A DNA stretch of 64,000 nt from Paenarthrobacter nitroguajacolicus (GCF_029952445.1 NZ_JAQPPK010000013.1:62001-126000), one strand, 5' to 3'; shown: positions 17,433 through 25,658, counted from the stretch's first letter. Notes: generated from the letters alone by a model not told the origin. Made by a program: numbers and translations.

Positions 17433-18488
17433 TCAAAGAGACAACGATTCCCGCAGCTTGGCGATGCTCGTGCGCGCCAATGACTCGTGCTGACGGGCGT
17501 CCCTGATGGTGAGTCCCGTAGTCTCCTTCAAGGCCCGGCGCATTGACTGGAGACTTGAGAAACCGCTGGCGTTCGCAATGTCGGTCAAGGGCATTTTCCT
17601 GGCGGCGGGATCTGTGAGAAGCTGCAGCGCCATCACCGTCCTCAGCATCCGGACATAGCTGGATAAGGACATGGCCTCATTCTCGAAGTGGTGGAAGAGG
17701 GTTCGGCGGGAGATCTTAAAATGCGTTGCAATCCCGTCGGGGTCCAAATCCCGGTTCCGAAAATTGGCTTTCACGTACTGCCTTATCGCCAGTCGCCTCC
17801 CGGGCTCGAGGAGTGAACCATCAGCCGGTACTTGGAGCAGCGAACTGACCAAAGCCGCGACCACAGACTTAAGGATGTCGGCCACACCTGCGGCCTCGCT
17901 GCCAAGGCCGGGTTGTTTCCAGTTCACCAAGGACGGCACTACGAAGCCCTTCACCAGCGGGTGGTCGCTCAGATCCTGCTGCCGGAGCAAGCGCGAGTAG
18001 GACCGCTCGTCAAGATCGAGTCGTGACCGGTTGATGTTGACCTGGAACGCATGCAACCCTGCCGGCGCTTCAAAGCCACCATTGCGTGCAACATCGAGGA
18101 AGCCCACGTAGCCCGTCTGGACCGGCAAGGCTTCAGGAGCGCAAAGTGTCACTGAGGGGGCGTGCCTGAAATACACCAGCCTCACATCATGCGAGCTTGG
18201 ATTCCCGCTCCAAAACCCCGCCACGGGCTCGTTCCGAACCTCGATAAGGCTGACATCAGGAACCCCGAAAGTCGCAGCGGTCGGGCTAAAGGAGGGACCG
18301 GGCTGCCCGCCCTGCCTCTCGAGCCTCATAGGGGTTTCCACTGCACTTCCGTACCAATGGCGCCAGTGATCGAACTTCTGCTCCGCCGTCAGATCCTGGG
18401 GTACGTGGTACTGCGTCAGTCGGCCTTCACCGTCAGCCTGAAGGGCGGTCACGGCGCAGCCTCTGCCCCGCCCGGACGGGATGGCCAC
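17433..18488 (-). CDS. AraC-family transcriptional regulator
   Basis: 351 residues: an AraC-binding-like N-terminal domain (about 20-200) and a C-terminal AraC HTH pair (about 235-335; GIATHFKISRRTLFHHF and LTDIANASGFSSLQSMRRALKETTGLT). The layout resembles the NahR/ThcR-like AraC_binding_2 regulators of actinobacterial catabolic genes. No target is obvious: the gene upstream is a DJ-1-like protein about 280 bases away in the opposite direction. The start could be one of several in-frame codons near the N-terminus. Confidence 0.87.
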   Translation of the reverse strand: MAIPSGRGRGCAVTALQADGEGRLTQYHVPQDLTAEQKFDHWRHWYGSAVETPMRLERQGGQPGPSFSPTAATFGVPDVSLIEVRNEPVAGFWSGNPSSHDVRLVYFRHAPSVTLCAPEALPVQTGYVGFLDVARNGGFEAPAGLHAFQVNINRSRLDLDERSYSRLLRQQDLSDHPLVKGFVVPSLVNWKQPGLGSEAAGVADILKSVVAALVSSLLQVPADGSLLEPGRRLAIRQYVKANFRNRDLDPDGIATHFKISRRTLFHHFENEAMSLSSYVRMLRTVMALQLLTDPAARKMPLTDIANASGFSSLQSMRRALKETTGLTIRDARQHESLARTSIAKLRESLSL

Positions 18489-18529
18489 GTCCGCAGCTTA
18501 AAGCTGAATGATCTTCTGATAATGAGTCT

Positions 18530-18561
18530 CCGCAGATGAAGGATTCGAACCCTTACTCCCA
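18530..18561 (-). other. tRNA 3'-end-like fragment (possible old attachment site)
   Basis: Read on the minus strand, this stretch contains GGGTTCGAATCCTTC, which looks like a tRNA T-arm (four of five stem pairs), followed by seven bases that could be the 3' acceptor strand. No matching 5' half is found upstream within 90 bases. It may be a remnant left by site-specific integration or chance similarity. No integrase is encoded nearby. Confidence 0.25.
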
Positions 18562-18769
18562 GGCCCCACGCCGCCTGGACATAGGCCTATTTTATTCGGC
18601 CTTGCCGCGCCCGGCCGCATCGGCAAAACGGGAGACGACAATGGAGCACACTCCAACAAATAATCAGCTTGCTTACTAACTCAACGTTCCCTAGGCTTGA
18701 ACGGGTCAGACAAACAACTCTCGCAGCAGCGGCACACGCCCAAAAAGCAGCCGTACAAGAGGAGGAACA

Positions 18770-19336
18770 ATGTCAGAACACAACATCACCGGCAAGAAGG
18801 TCGCATTCCTGCTGACGGACGGCGTCGAGCAGGTGGAACTGACCAGCCCCTGGCAGGCCGTGAAGGACGCAGGTGGCGAACCCACTCTGATCGCTCCCGA
18901 AAAGGGCAAGCTCCAGGGCTTCAACGGCGTGGAGAAGGGTGACACCTTCGACGTCGACCTCGCTGTCGCAGACGCCAACGCCTCGGACTTTGACGCGCTG
19001 GTCCTGCCCGGCGGCGTCGTGAACGCCGATCACCTGCGCGTAGACAAGGACGCCCAGAACTTCACGCGCGCCTTCTTCGAGCAGCACAAGCCGGTGGCAT
19101 CGATCTGCCACGGGCCGTGGATCCTCATCGAGGCCGGAGTAATCAAGGGCCGCAACGTCACCTCATACCACACGCTCCAGACGGACCTGAAGAATGCGGG
19201 CGCCAACTGGACGGATGAGGAAGTGGTGGTGGACCAGGGCCTGGTCACCAGCCGCAACCCTGACGACCTCCCGGCCTTCAACGCCAAGGTGGTCGAGGAG
19301 ATCTCCGAGGGCCAGCACGCCGGCCAGACCGCTTAG
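18770..19336 (+). CDS. DJ-1/PfpI-family type 1 glutamine amidotransferase-like protein
   Basis: 188 residues with the PfpI fold: VAFLLTDGVEQVELTSPW at the N-terminus, Glu20, LVLPGGVVNADHLR, and the nucleophile elbow SICHGPWILIEAG with Cys113 followed by His114. Related bacterial proteins (YhbO/PfpI, Hsp31-like) are reported as stress, deglycase or glyoxalase-like enzymes. Good ribosome site (AGAGGAGGAACA). Appears monocistronic and is followed by a long hairpin. Confidence 0.92.
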   Translation: MSEHNITGKKVAFLLTDGVEQVELTSPWQAVKDAGGEPTLIAPEKGKLQGFNGVEKGDTFDVDLAVADANASDFDALVLPGGVVNADHLRVDKDAQNFTRAFFEQHKPVASICHGPWILIEAGVIKGRNVTSYHTLQTDLKNAGANWTDEEVVVDQGLVTSRNPDDLPAFNAKVVEEISEGQHAGQTA

Positions 19337-19352
19337 CGGTCACCTGGGCACT

Positions 19353-19409
19353 AAACGCAAGTGCCGTCGTCGTACTTTCACAAGAAGTACGACGGCGGCA
19401 CTTGCGTTT
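19353..19409. repeat. 25-bp-stem palindrome after the DJ-1 gene
   Basis: Two 25-base arms (19353-19377 and 19385-19409) are reverse complements with a single mismatch (G:T in RNA) around a seven-base loop; the arms begin AAACGCAAGTGCCGTCGTCG. It is far longer than a normal terminator stem and lacks a U-tract. It may act as a terminator, but the form also fits a dispersed palindromic repeat. No second copy was noticed in the window. Confidence 0.75.
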
Positions 19410-19606
19410 GGCTGGTTGGTTAAGTTCGCATGGTGGCCAAAACTGCCTCTGAGCAACTTCTCGCTGCCTACCTATCCCATTGGGAGCGAAACTGCCCACG
19501 CACAGTGACGGGCCATTCGCGTTGGGTGCAGGCGAATCCGGCACGTCTCGCCGGCGGGGAACCGCGGCCCGACGGCGAAAGGCTCTGTCGCTGTAACACG
19601 ATCGGT

Positions 19607-20296
19607 TCACTCGGAAGCAGACAGGGTCCCCGGAGTGATCCCTGCCCGCTGAAGGCGACGGACGCGGTCCCATTTGTTGTACTCGGCGGCTGCGTAGTAG
19701 TGCTTTTCTGTTCCGCGCGGGGCGAGGATGTGGAAGCCGACAAGCTGCATGACGAACCCCATGAAGAAGCCAAGCAGCAAGATACCAATACCCCAGTCCC
19801 ACCAGCGAATGAGGCCTTCCTGGTACACGGCGACGACGTACCAGATCGCCAGAGGCAAGTGTCCCAGGACCACCGCGCCGAGGCCGGGGTTGTACCAGGC
19901 CTTGAGCTTGCGATTGGTGATGATGCCGTGCACAACGAACTGCGCGGGAAAGCCCATCAGAATGGGGGCCAGCCCCAGCCAGACCTGGTCGGGGAAGAGT
20001 GCGGCGACGAAGTAGAGCACCCAGGCCATGCCGTTGATCCAGATGCTTGAGAGCTCGTTGGTGGGAAGGCGGTCGACGGGTGCTGTCGGGTTCCCCTTGC
20101 GCATGAAGACCTCGTTGAGGACCCACGGCTCGCCTCCGGGGAAGCGGTACTCCTCGAACTGATGGATGAAGATAACTGCGAGGTTGAGCACCAGTATGAG
20201 CTGGAGGGTCGGCAGGTTACCGAGCATCGCCCACAGCAATGTGGGGATCACCAGCACCCCGCCAATGTCGTACCAATGGCGCAAGAACCATCTCAT
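19607..20296 (-). CDS. HXXEE-domain membrane protein
   Basis: 229 residues with about six hydrophobic segments and the signature HQFEE (His45 to Glu49) of the HXXEE family, function unknown. The C-terminal 25 residues are charged and cytoplasmic-looking. It is divergently arranged with a TetR regulator, and its apparent promoter (TTGACA at 20368-20373, 17-base spacer, GATGAT at 20345-20350, minus strand) contains a perfect 20-bp palindrome in the spacer. It is therefore very likely the TetR target. About 200 bases beyond its stop hold only the long palindrome. Confidence 0.85.
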   Translation of the reverse strand: MRWFLRHWYDIGGVLVIPTLLWAMLGNLPTLQLILVLNLAVIFIHQFEEYRFPGGEPWVLNEVFMRKGNPTAPVDRLPTNELSSIWINGMAWVLYFVAALFPDQVWLGLAPILMGFPAQFVVHGIITNRKLKAWYNPGLGAVVLGHLPLAIWYVVAVYQEGLIRWWDWGIGILLLGFFMGFVMQLVGFHILAPRGTEKHYYAAAEYNKWDRVRRLQRAGITPGTLSASE

Positions 20297-20344
20297 CCTG
20301 ACCTTCTTCGGAGTTTTAGAGCGGCACCCTGCCGCTACCGCCTG

Positions 20345-20396
20345 ATCATCACATCATCAATTGATGATGTCAACAAATGATGATATTTGGGATAAT
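20345..20396. promoter_or_regulatory. Divergent TetR/HXXEE promoter with 20-bp palindromic operator
   Basis: A perfect palindrome, ACATCATCAATTGATGATGT (20351-20370), fills the spacer between TTGACA and GATGAT of a minus-strand promoter. A second, imperfect site TCAACAAATGATGA (20370-20383) adjoins it. On the plus strand GATAAT (20391-20396) lies only nine bases before the TetR ATG, so that transcript may be nearly leaderless. Confidence 0.7.
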
Positions 20397-20404
20397 ATGG
20401 ACGC

Positions 20405-20998
20405 ATGAAGAAGACCGGGATGCGCACGGGCAGACCTGTGAACGGCGGTGGCAACCGTGCGTCGATCATCGCTGCCGCGCGCCAGGAATTCGCCGCTCAC
20501 GGCTACCGTGGCGCTACCCTGCGCCTGATCGCGATGCGAGCCGGCGTCGACGTCGCCCTGCTGTCGCACTACTTCGGGAACAAGGACGGGCTTTTCGCGG
20601 AGACCCTCGAGCTGCCCGAGGAGGCTCGGCGCGGCATCGCGGCCGCACTCTCGACCGGGCCGATCGAAACGCGCGGCGAGCAGGTGACACGCTGTTATCT
20701 TGGCCTGTGGGAGGCGCCCGCCACGCGAGAGCAGATGCTGACGCTCGCACGTTCCGGGATCAGCAACGAAGCCGCATCGACGCGCCTCCGAAATCTGCTG
20801 ACTGGACCCACCGGCGACACGGCGTTCGACGGAATGCCGGCCGGAGCGCGGGCCGGAATCGCGCTGGCAATGGCCGAGCTTCTCGGCGTCGCCATTGCCC
20901 GCCACCTCTTCCACATCCAGCCCATCGCTGAACTCGAATTCGAGACCCTCGTCGCCCGCACTACGCCCAGCATTCAGCGCCATTTTGGGAGCACCTAA
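20405..20998 (+). CDS. TetR-family transcriptional regulator
   Basis: 197 residues: N-terminal TetR HTH (about 15-65; RASIIAAARQEFAAHGYRGATLRLIAMRAGVDVALLSHYFGNKDGLFAE) and an all-helical ligand domain of the type seen in TetR_C actinobacterial regulators. The divergent palindrome and the HXXEE membrane gene point to a repressor/target pair with autoregulation. The ligand is unknown. Confidence 0.9.
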   Translation: MKKTGMRTGRPVNGGGNRASIIAAARQEFAAHGYRGATLRLIAMRAGVDVALLSHYFGNKDGLFAETLELPEEARRGIAAALSTGPIETRGEQVTRCYLGLWEAPATREQMLTLARSGISNEAASTRLRNLLTGPTGDTAFDGMPAGARAGIALAMAELLGVAIARHLFHIQPIAELEFETLVARTTPSIQRHFGST

Positions 20999-21287
20999 GA
21001 AGCCTTCAGTGGGTCAATCACTCCACCGCGACAAAGACCGCCTTTTTCCAGACCCATACACAGTGCAGACCACCTCCGACATACAGTGCAAGCCACAAAG
21101 ACAACTTCCGGAACAGTTGGGTTTGTGATTCACGAGCCCACATCCATGCTGCCTACACAATGGCCCGGCTGGTGACCGCTTGCATCCGCCCCCTGCGAAA
21201 CAGGTGGCGGCACTTGCCGCGCCGTAATGTTGCGCAGGTCACACATGGCACATACGCTGGGGTGCGCTGCAGCGTGGCAGCAACCTG
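20999..21287. other. Intergenic stretch, no gene recognised
   Basis: About 290 bases without a convincing gene. A near-duplicated ATACAGTGCA-like segment occurs twice (about 21056 and 21080), and a short perfect hairpin GCGGCA-CT-TGCCGC lies near 21212. No promoter could be assigned with confidence. Confidence 0.4.
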
Positions 21288-21611
21288 ATGAAAGGCAGCA
21301 CATTGACCAGCGAGAAGCTCTCCGTAGTTGTTCGAGTCGACGTTGACGGCGAACAGATCCAGATTGCCGCAACCGGTCACGTCACCACCTCGAGCGTGCA
21401 GGGCCTCTACCCGGTGGTGCAGCGAACCAAGAGCCTTGGCGGCGGCCTGAACGTCGAAATGGACCTTTCCGAAGCCACCGTTGACACGGACGCCCTCGGC
21501 GAGCTTCAGGTCTACGCTGAACTCTTCGAAGTTCCCGTGCGCTTGAACACTGAGCTGAGCAATGTCACTGAACTGCCGTCCCGTCGTCGCCCGGCAACGG
21601 CCGCGGCCTAA
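21288..21611 (+). CDS. Small hypothetical protein, possible STAS-like fold
   Basis: 107 residues. Alternating hydrophobic strands (LSVVVRVDVDGEQIQIAATGHVT, then NVEMDLSEATVDTDALGELQVYAELF) resemble a divergent anti-anti-sigma/STAS domain, but the phosphoserine motif is not clear. It ends nine bases before the DHFR-family gene, so the two are probably co-transcribed. No good ribosome site precedes the ATG; the in-frame TTG five codons later is an alternative start. Confidence 0.6.
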   Translation: MKGSTLTSEKLSVVVRVDVDGEQIQIAATGHVTTSSVQGLYPVVQRTKSLGGGLNVEMDLSEATVDTDALGELQVYAELFEVPVRLNTELSNVTELPSRRRPATAAA

Positions 21612-21620
21612 AGGAGAACC

Positions 21621-22172
21621 ATGCGCAAGGTAACCGCCGGACTGTTCCACTCCGTGGATGGCGTGGTCCAGGACCCGTTCAAGTTCCAGTTCGACAGCTT
21701 CGACGAGGACCTGGGCAAGGGCTTGACCAAGATGATCAACTCTGTGGACACGGTGGTTTTGGGCCGGGTCAGCTACCAGGAGTGGGCCGGCTACTGGCCG
21801 AACGCCACGCAGGACGATGATTTTGCGGCCTTCATCAATCCAGTGGAGAAGTTCGTCGCCTCCCGCACGTTGTCCGAGCCCTTGGAGTGGGAGAACTCGC
21901 ACCTGATCAACGGTCCGCTGGAGGATTTCATCACGGATCTCAAGAACAGGGACGGCGGCGAAATCGCGGTATGCGGCAGCATCTCGGTGGTTCGCCAACT
22001 CCTGTTCGCGGGCATCCTGGATGAGCTGACCCTTATGACCCACCCCGTAGTGGCGGGCACCGGTCGGCGCCTTTTCGAGGACGGAGATCCCCAGAACAGG
22101 CTGGTACTGGAGGACCAATACGCCACCAGCAAGGGCAACGTTGTGAGCACTTACAGCCTACGGAAAGACTGA
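21621..22172 (+). CDS. Dihydrofolate reductase/RibD C-terminal family protein
   Basis: 183 residues, RibD_C fold: KVTAGLFHSVDGVVQDP at the start, DTVVLGRVSYQEW, EIAVCGSISVVRQLL (nucleotide-binding loop) and DELTLMTHPVVAGTGRRLF. Many actinobacteria carry several such reductases of unknown substrate, probably NADPH-dependent. Ribosome site AAGGAGAACC immediately upstream. Confidence 0.9.
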   Translation: MRKVTAGLFHSVDGVVQDPFKFQFDSFDEDLGKGLTKMINSVDTVVLGRVSYQEWAGYWPNATQDDDFAAFINPVEKFVASRTLSEPLEWENSHLINGPLEDFITDLKNRDGGEIAVCGSISVVRQLLFAGILDELTLMTHPVVAGTGRRLFEDGDPQNRLVLEDQYATSKGNVVSTYSLRKD

Positions 22173-22207
22173 AAAGCCCGACGGCGGGACTTACCTCAGT
22201 CCCACGA

Positions 22208-22337
22208 GCTGCCCACCCTTTTGACGTGGGTGCGTGTGGCCGGCTCGAGGGGGGGTCTGCTTTCGGGCCGGCCACACTGTCCGCTCGGGCAAGCGGACGT
22301 GCGCACCACCAGGCCGCCGACAAACAGCGGCCCTGGT
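22208..22337 (+). ncRNA. Candidate structured RNA: three hairpins with possible three-way junction
   Basis: A 372-base gap between the DHFR-family gene and a convergent YdeI-like gene holds a run of stable pairings: CCCAC/GTGGG (22212-22216 with 22226-22230); GTGTGGCCGGC/GCCGGCCACAC (22234-22244 with 22267-22277); GTCCGCT/AGCGGAC (22279-22285 with 22292-22298); and ACCAGGCCGC with GCGGCCCTGGT (22308-22317 with 22327-22337, one bulge). GGTGCG (22229-22234) can pair with CGCACC (22302-22307), closing the two middle hairpins as a multi-branch loop. The G-rich motif ending GGGGGTCT occurs in the first loop and again near 22360. Strand is assumed; function unknown. Confidence 0.4.
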
Positions 22338-22544
22338 TGTTGCGCCGTGACCGGCCGAGGAGGGGGTCTCAACACCTCGTAGGCCATGGCTGCTGTTCTA
22401 CATCCGAAATGCGCTCTGCAGCCTGTCACTACTTAGTAGTGGCGCCACCCCGAAGAACGTGTCATGGTCCAGGTCACTTTCTTTGAAATTTTTCCTGGAG
22501 GGCCGCACAACCGCCCGCCAGGGCAAGCGGCCCAGCCTGGGATG

Positions 22545-22988
22545 CTACTTTTTCCCGGCCTTCAGGTCAGAAACAACCTTTGCAATGCGTCGCGCACGGG
22601 TTTCCTCGGTCTTGGCGTCCCCGATCGGCTCAACGTACCGCCGCTGGGCGCTGTAGTTGAGCGTCCCGTAAAAGGTTTTCGCCTCGGGCTCGGCGTCCAG
22701 TGCCGCCGCGAGATCAGCGGGAACTTCCACGACGCGCGGCTGCGTGTCCACCTCCAGGCCCACCTCCAAGGTGTCACCTGCGGCAGCGCCGGTCAGTTCC
22801 CTGTTCGCCGCACTAACGCCCACCATGTATTTCCCGCCCATCACGGCGATGCTGCTGCGGTAGCTTTGGCCGTTGATGGTCACAACTACGGGAGGCTTCT
22901 TCCCTGCCCCCAGCGCGTCCACCACGTCGGAGGGAACTTCGATGCCGGCCTTGTTGCCATCGCCCACGATGGTGGTTGTGAATTTCAT
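22545..22988 (-). CDS. YdeI/OmpD-associated, DUF1905-domain protein
   Basis: 147 residues. The N-terminal DUF1905 part (KFTTTIVGDGNKAGIEVPSDVVDALGAGKKPPVVVTINGQSYRSSI) forms a small beta-barrel; the C-terminal part (DTQPRVVEVPADLAAALDAEPEAKTFYGTLNYSAQRRYVEPI) is the Bacteriocin/YdeI-OmpD-associated domain. Role unknown; such proteins are common single genes in Micrococcaceae. Confidence 0.9.
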   Translation of the reverse strand: MKFTTTIVGDGNKAGIEVPSDVVDALGAGKKPPVVVTINGQSYRSSIAVMGGKYMVGVSAANRELTGAAAGDTLEVGLEVDTQPRVVEVPADLAAALDAEPEAKTFYGTLNYSAQRRYVEPIGDAKTEETRARRIAKVVSDLKAGKK

Positions 22989-23082
22989 GACCCAAGTATG
23001 CCGTCACGCACCAGTAGACGCACCCTGCCAGTCGTACTAGGTTTCACATAACGCCCGGAACGCCAACCCAAGGAGCGAGACC

Positions 23083-23334
23083 ATGGACGAGCAGGATCTT
23101 CTGGAACGAATCCAGGCATTGGTGGAGGAGGAGCACCGACTCCGCGACACATCTACCGGGGAGGGAAACCCTTCGGGCAGCGACGACAGCCGCGCACGCC
23201 TGGCCCACCTCGAAGCGCAACTGGACCAGTGTTGGGATTTGTTGCGCCAGCGACGCGCGAAAAAGGACGCCGGTGAGAACCCCAACGAGGCCGAGGCCCG
23301 TCCCATCAGCGAGGTTGAGGGCTACAGGCAGTAG
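23083..23334 (+). CDS. DUF2630 family protein
   Basis: 83 residues, highly charged and helical: MDEQDLLERIQALVEEEHRL, then RLAHLEAQLDQCWDLLRQRRA, which is the DUF2630 pattern, with a disordered C-terminus. Probably a small coiled-coil protein of unknown role, conserved in actinobacteria. Plausible ribosome site (AGGAGCGAGACC). Confidence 0.88.
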   Translation: MDEQDLLERIQALVEEEHRLRDTSTGEGNPSGSDDSRARLAHLEAQLDQCWDLLRQRRAKKDAGENPNEAEARPISEVEGYRQ

Positions 23335-23363
23335 CCTCCCCCGGAAGATCCGGAACGGAGAAG

Positions 23364-24506
23364 CTACGCGCCCTCGAGCACCTGGCTCGTAGCCCAGGCC
23401 AAGTACTTCGCGGCGTTGGCCACGGCATCGGCCACATCGGGAACCCCGTCCTTGCGCTGCGCGACGTCCAACAACTGTGCCGCGGCCACGATCCCGTGTT
23501 TGGCCAGGTCTTCCGGTGTCACGGTGATGCGTCCTGCCACCGCGATCACGGGAATGCCGTGCACACTCGCGGCGTCCGCCAGTGCGATGGGCGCCTTCCC
23601 GGTGAGCGACTGCTCGTCCATGGACCCTTCGCCAGTGATCACCAGGTCAGCCTCACCCAGGTGCTCGGCGAGTCCCGTCAGCCCCGCAACCAACGCGAAG
23701 CCGCCTTCCAGCGCGGCATCGGTGAAGGCAAGGAACGACGCCGGGAAACCGCCGGCCGCTCCAGCCCCCGGAACGTTGACATCACGGCCGGTCGCTTCCC
23801 GAAGGAGCGATGCCCAGTTGCGGAGACCGGCGTCGAGCTTTTCAACGGCGTCCTCGTCAGCGCCCTTCTGCGGACCGAAAACGTGCGCAGCGCCGTCGGC
23901 CCCGTACAGCGGGTTTTGGACGTCGACGGCGATGCGGAACTTCACGGCCGAAAGCCGCGGATCCAGCTCTGAAACATCCAAAGACACGACGTCGGCCAGG
24001 GAACCTCCGCCCAACGGCACCACGTTGCCTGCCACATCGAGGGGCTTGAGCCCCAGCGCGCGCAAGGCGCCGCTGCCTCCGTCGGACATTGCCGAGCCGC
24101 CCACACCGAGGATGATTTCGGTGGCTCCAGCGTCAAGGGCGGCCGCTATGAGCTGCCCGCACCCGTAGCTGTGGGCGCGCAGTGAGTTCTCCGGAGTGGG
24201 CTCCATGTGAGCCAGCCCCGACGCCATGGCCGTCTCAATGACCACGGTGGCCCCACCGAAGGAGTCCTTCCGGATGGCCCAGGAGGCACCCACCGGCTTG
24301 AGAATTGGACCAACCACGGCATTGTTCCGCTCCTCGTAGCCCGCAGCAATGGCCGCATCCAGCGTGCCTTCGCCGCCGTCGGCCACAGGGAACTGCGTGG
24401 TTACGGCATCCGGATAGACGCGAAGAGCGCCCTCGGCCATGGCTGACGCGGCCTCGGCGGCTGTCAGGGATCCCTTGAACTTGTCCGGGGCGATGAGGAT
24501 ACGCAT
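23364..24506 (-). CDS. Glycerate kinase (type 1, GlxK/GarK-like)
   Basis: 380 residues. MRILIAPDKFKGSLTAAEAASAMAEGA is the diagnostic N-terminus, followed by VADGGEGTLDA, ILGVGGSAMSDGGSGALRALGL and VITGEGSMDEQSLTGKAPIALA. It phosphorylates D-glycerate with ATP. It lies downstream of a D-2-hydroxyacid dehydrogenase on the same strand, with a 65-base gap holding operator-like palindromes; the pair could convert hydroxypyruvate/tartronate-type intermediates to phosphoglycerate. Confidence 0.93.
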   Translation of the reverse strand: MRILIAPDKFKGSLTAAEAASAMAEGALRVYPDAVTTQFPVADGGEGTLDAAIAAGYEERNNAVVGPILKPVGASWAIRKDSFGGATVVIETAMASGLAHMEPTPENSLRAHSYGCGQLIAAALDAGATEIILGVGGSAMSDGGSGALRALGLKPLDVAGNVVPLGGGSLADVVSLDVSELDPRLSAVKFRIAVDVQNPLYGADGAAHVFGPQKGADEDAVEKLDAGLRNWASLLREATGRDVNVPGAGAAGGFPASFLAFTDAALEGGFALVAGLTGLAEHLGEADLVITGEGSMDEQSLTGKAPIALADAASVHGIPVIAVAGRITVTPEDLAKHGIVAAAQLLDVAQRKDGVPDVADAVANAAKYLAWATSQVLEGA

Positions 24507-24522
24507 GGGTCCATCTTGCCAG

Positions 24523-24544
24523 CTTTCCCGGGAAAGCGCTTGCC
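24523..24544. promoter_or_regulatory. Overlapping palindromes upstream of glycerate kinase
   Basis: CTTTCCCGGGAAAG (24523-24536) is a perfect 14-bp palindrome and overlaps GGAAAGCGCTTGCC (24531-24544), whose AAGCGCTT core is typical of LacI-family operators. It sits 17-38 bases before the glycerate kinase ATG. The regulator is not identified. Confidence 0.4.
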
Positions 24545-24571
24545 GACGCGTAACTTAGGGGCAGTCAGCTT

Positions 24572-25534
24572 TCAGCCGTTCAAGACCCGCACAGGCTCTC
24601 CGGCCAACCACGCCTTTACGTCCTCGAACGCCTCGCCGTAGAACTTCCGGTAGCTCTCATGCGTCACATAGCCGACGTGCGGGGTGAGGACAGTCCGCGG
24701 GGAATGCAGCAGTGCATGCCCGGCGGGGAGCGGCTCTTCGTCAAAGACATCCAGGGCCGCACCGCGGATCCAGCCCTCCTCCAGGGCGCGGATCAACGCG
24801 GCCTCGTCAACCAACGGTCCACGGGCAGTGTTGACCAATAGCCCGTCGGGTCCCAGAAGCCGCAGTTCCTCCGAACCCACAATGCCCTCGGTTCGTTCGG
24901 AAAGCCGCAGGTGCAGCGTCACGATATCCGCCTCGCTGAACAGCTCCTCTTTACCCACCAAACGGGCACCCGCGGCCCGGGCTGCATCGGCAGTGAGGTT
25001 CTGGCTCCAGGCCAGAACGTCCATGCCGAACGCCTTGGCGTACCCGGCGATGCGCTTGCCAATCCTGCCGAGACCAACGATTCCGAGCGTTTTGCCTTCA
25101 AGTTCAAACCCGACGCCGGTCTGCCATTCGCCCGCGCGCAATGAGTTCTCCTCCACAGGCAGGTTCCGCGCGAAGGCCAGCAACAGGGCCCAGGTCAGCT
25201 CCGGTGCCGCGGCCGGCGACCCGCCGGTCCCGCACACCACGATTCCCCGATCCGACGCCGCCTCAAGATCGATCGCGGCATTGGCCATGCCGGTGGTCAC
25301 CAGCAGCTTCAGGTTGGGCAAGGAATCCAGGACACTCTGCGGAAACCGGGTTCTCTCGCGCATCGCCACAATGGCGTCGAACGGCGCCAACGCGGCCACG
25401 GCCTGCTCCTCCGAGACGAAAGGCGCGCTGAAGACGCTGACCTTTATGCCGTCGTCGAGCAGCGAATCCCACGGGGCGTAGTCCCCGGCGACTTGCTGGT
25501 AATCATCAAGAATGGCTAAACGGTACTCGGTCAC
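24572..25534 (-). CDS. D-2-hydroxyacid dehydrogenase family protein
   Basis: 320 residues from a GTG at 25532-25534 with GAGGAG about six bases upstream; longer in-frame starts lack a ribosome site. The NAD-binding motif is GKTLGIVGLGRIGKRIAGYAKAFGMDVLAWS. Catalytic candidates are Arg in NTARGPLVDE, Glu in FDEEPLP and His in LTPHVGYVTHES. It reduces 2-oxoacids such as hydroxypyruvate or glyoxylate; adjacency to glycerate kinase favours hydroxypyruvate (inference). Confidence 0.9.
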   Translation of the reverse strand: MTEYRLAILDDYQQVAGDYAPWDSLLDDGIKVSVFSAPFVSEEQAVAALAPFDAIVAMRERTRFPQSVLDSLPNLKLLVTTGMANAAIDLEAASDRGIVVCGTGGSPAAAPELTWALLLAFARNLPVEENSLRAGEWQTGVGFELEGKTLGIVGLGRIGKRIAGYAKAFGMDVLAWSQNLTADAARAAGARLVGKEELFSEADIVTLHLRLSERTEGIVGSEELRLLGPDGLLVNTARGPLVDEAALIRALEEGWIRGAALDVFDEEPLPAGHALLHSPRTVLTPHVGYVTHESYRKFYGEAFEDVKAWLAGEPVRVLNG

Positions 25535-25658
25535 GGGAATCTCCTCAGCTCGCATGCTGGACGCCTGGATCCAGCCTCTCACGTCAGCCTCTTTGATGGA
25601 CGGCGCCGTGTAGCCCTCGCATTAGCAAGCCAAAGATTCTAACGTTGTAAAGGACAAG

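Noticed and set aside
19278..20126. A 282-residue minus-strand open frame across the long palindrome
   Set aside because: It is Arg/Pro-rich and overlaps the HXXEE gene in another frame.
22226..22486. An 86-residue open frame across the structured region
   Set aside because: No ribosome site and a composition without protein features; the RNA structure explains the sequence better.
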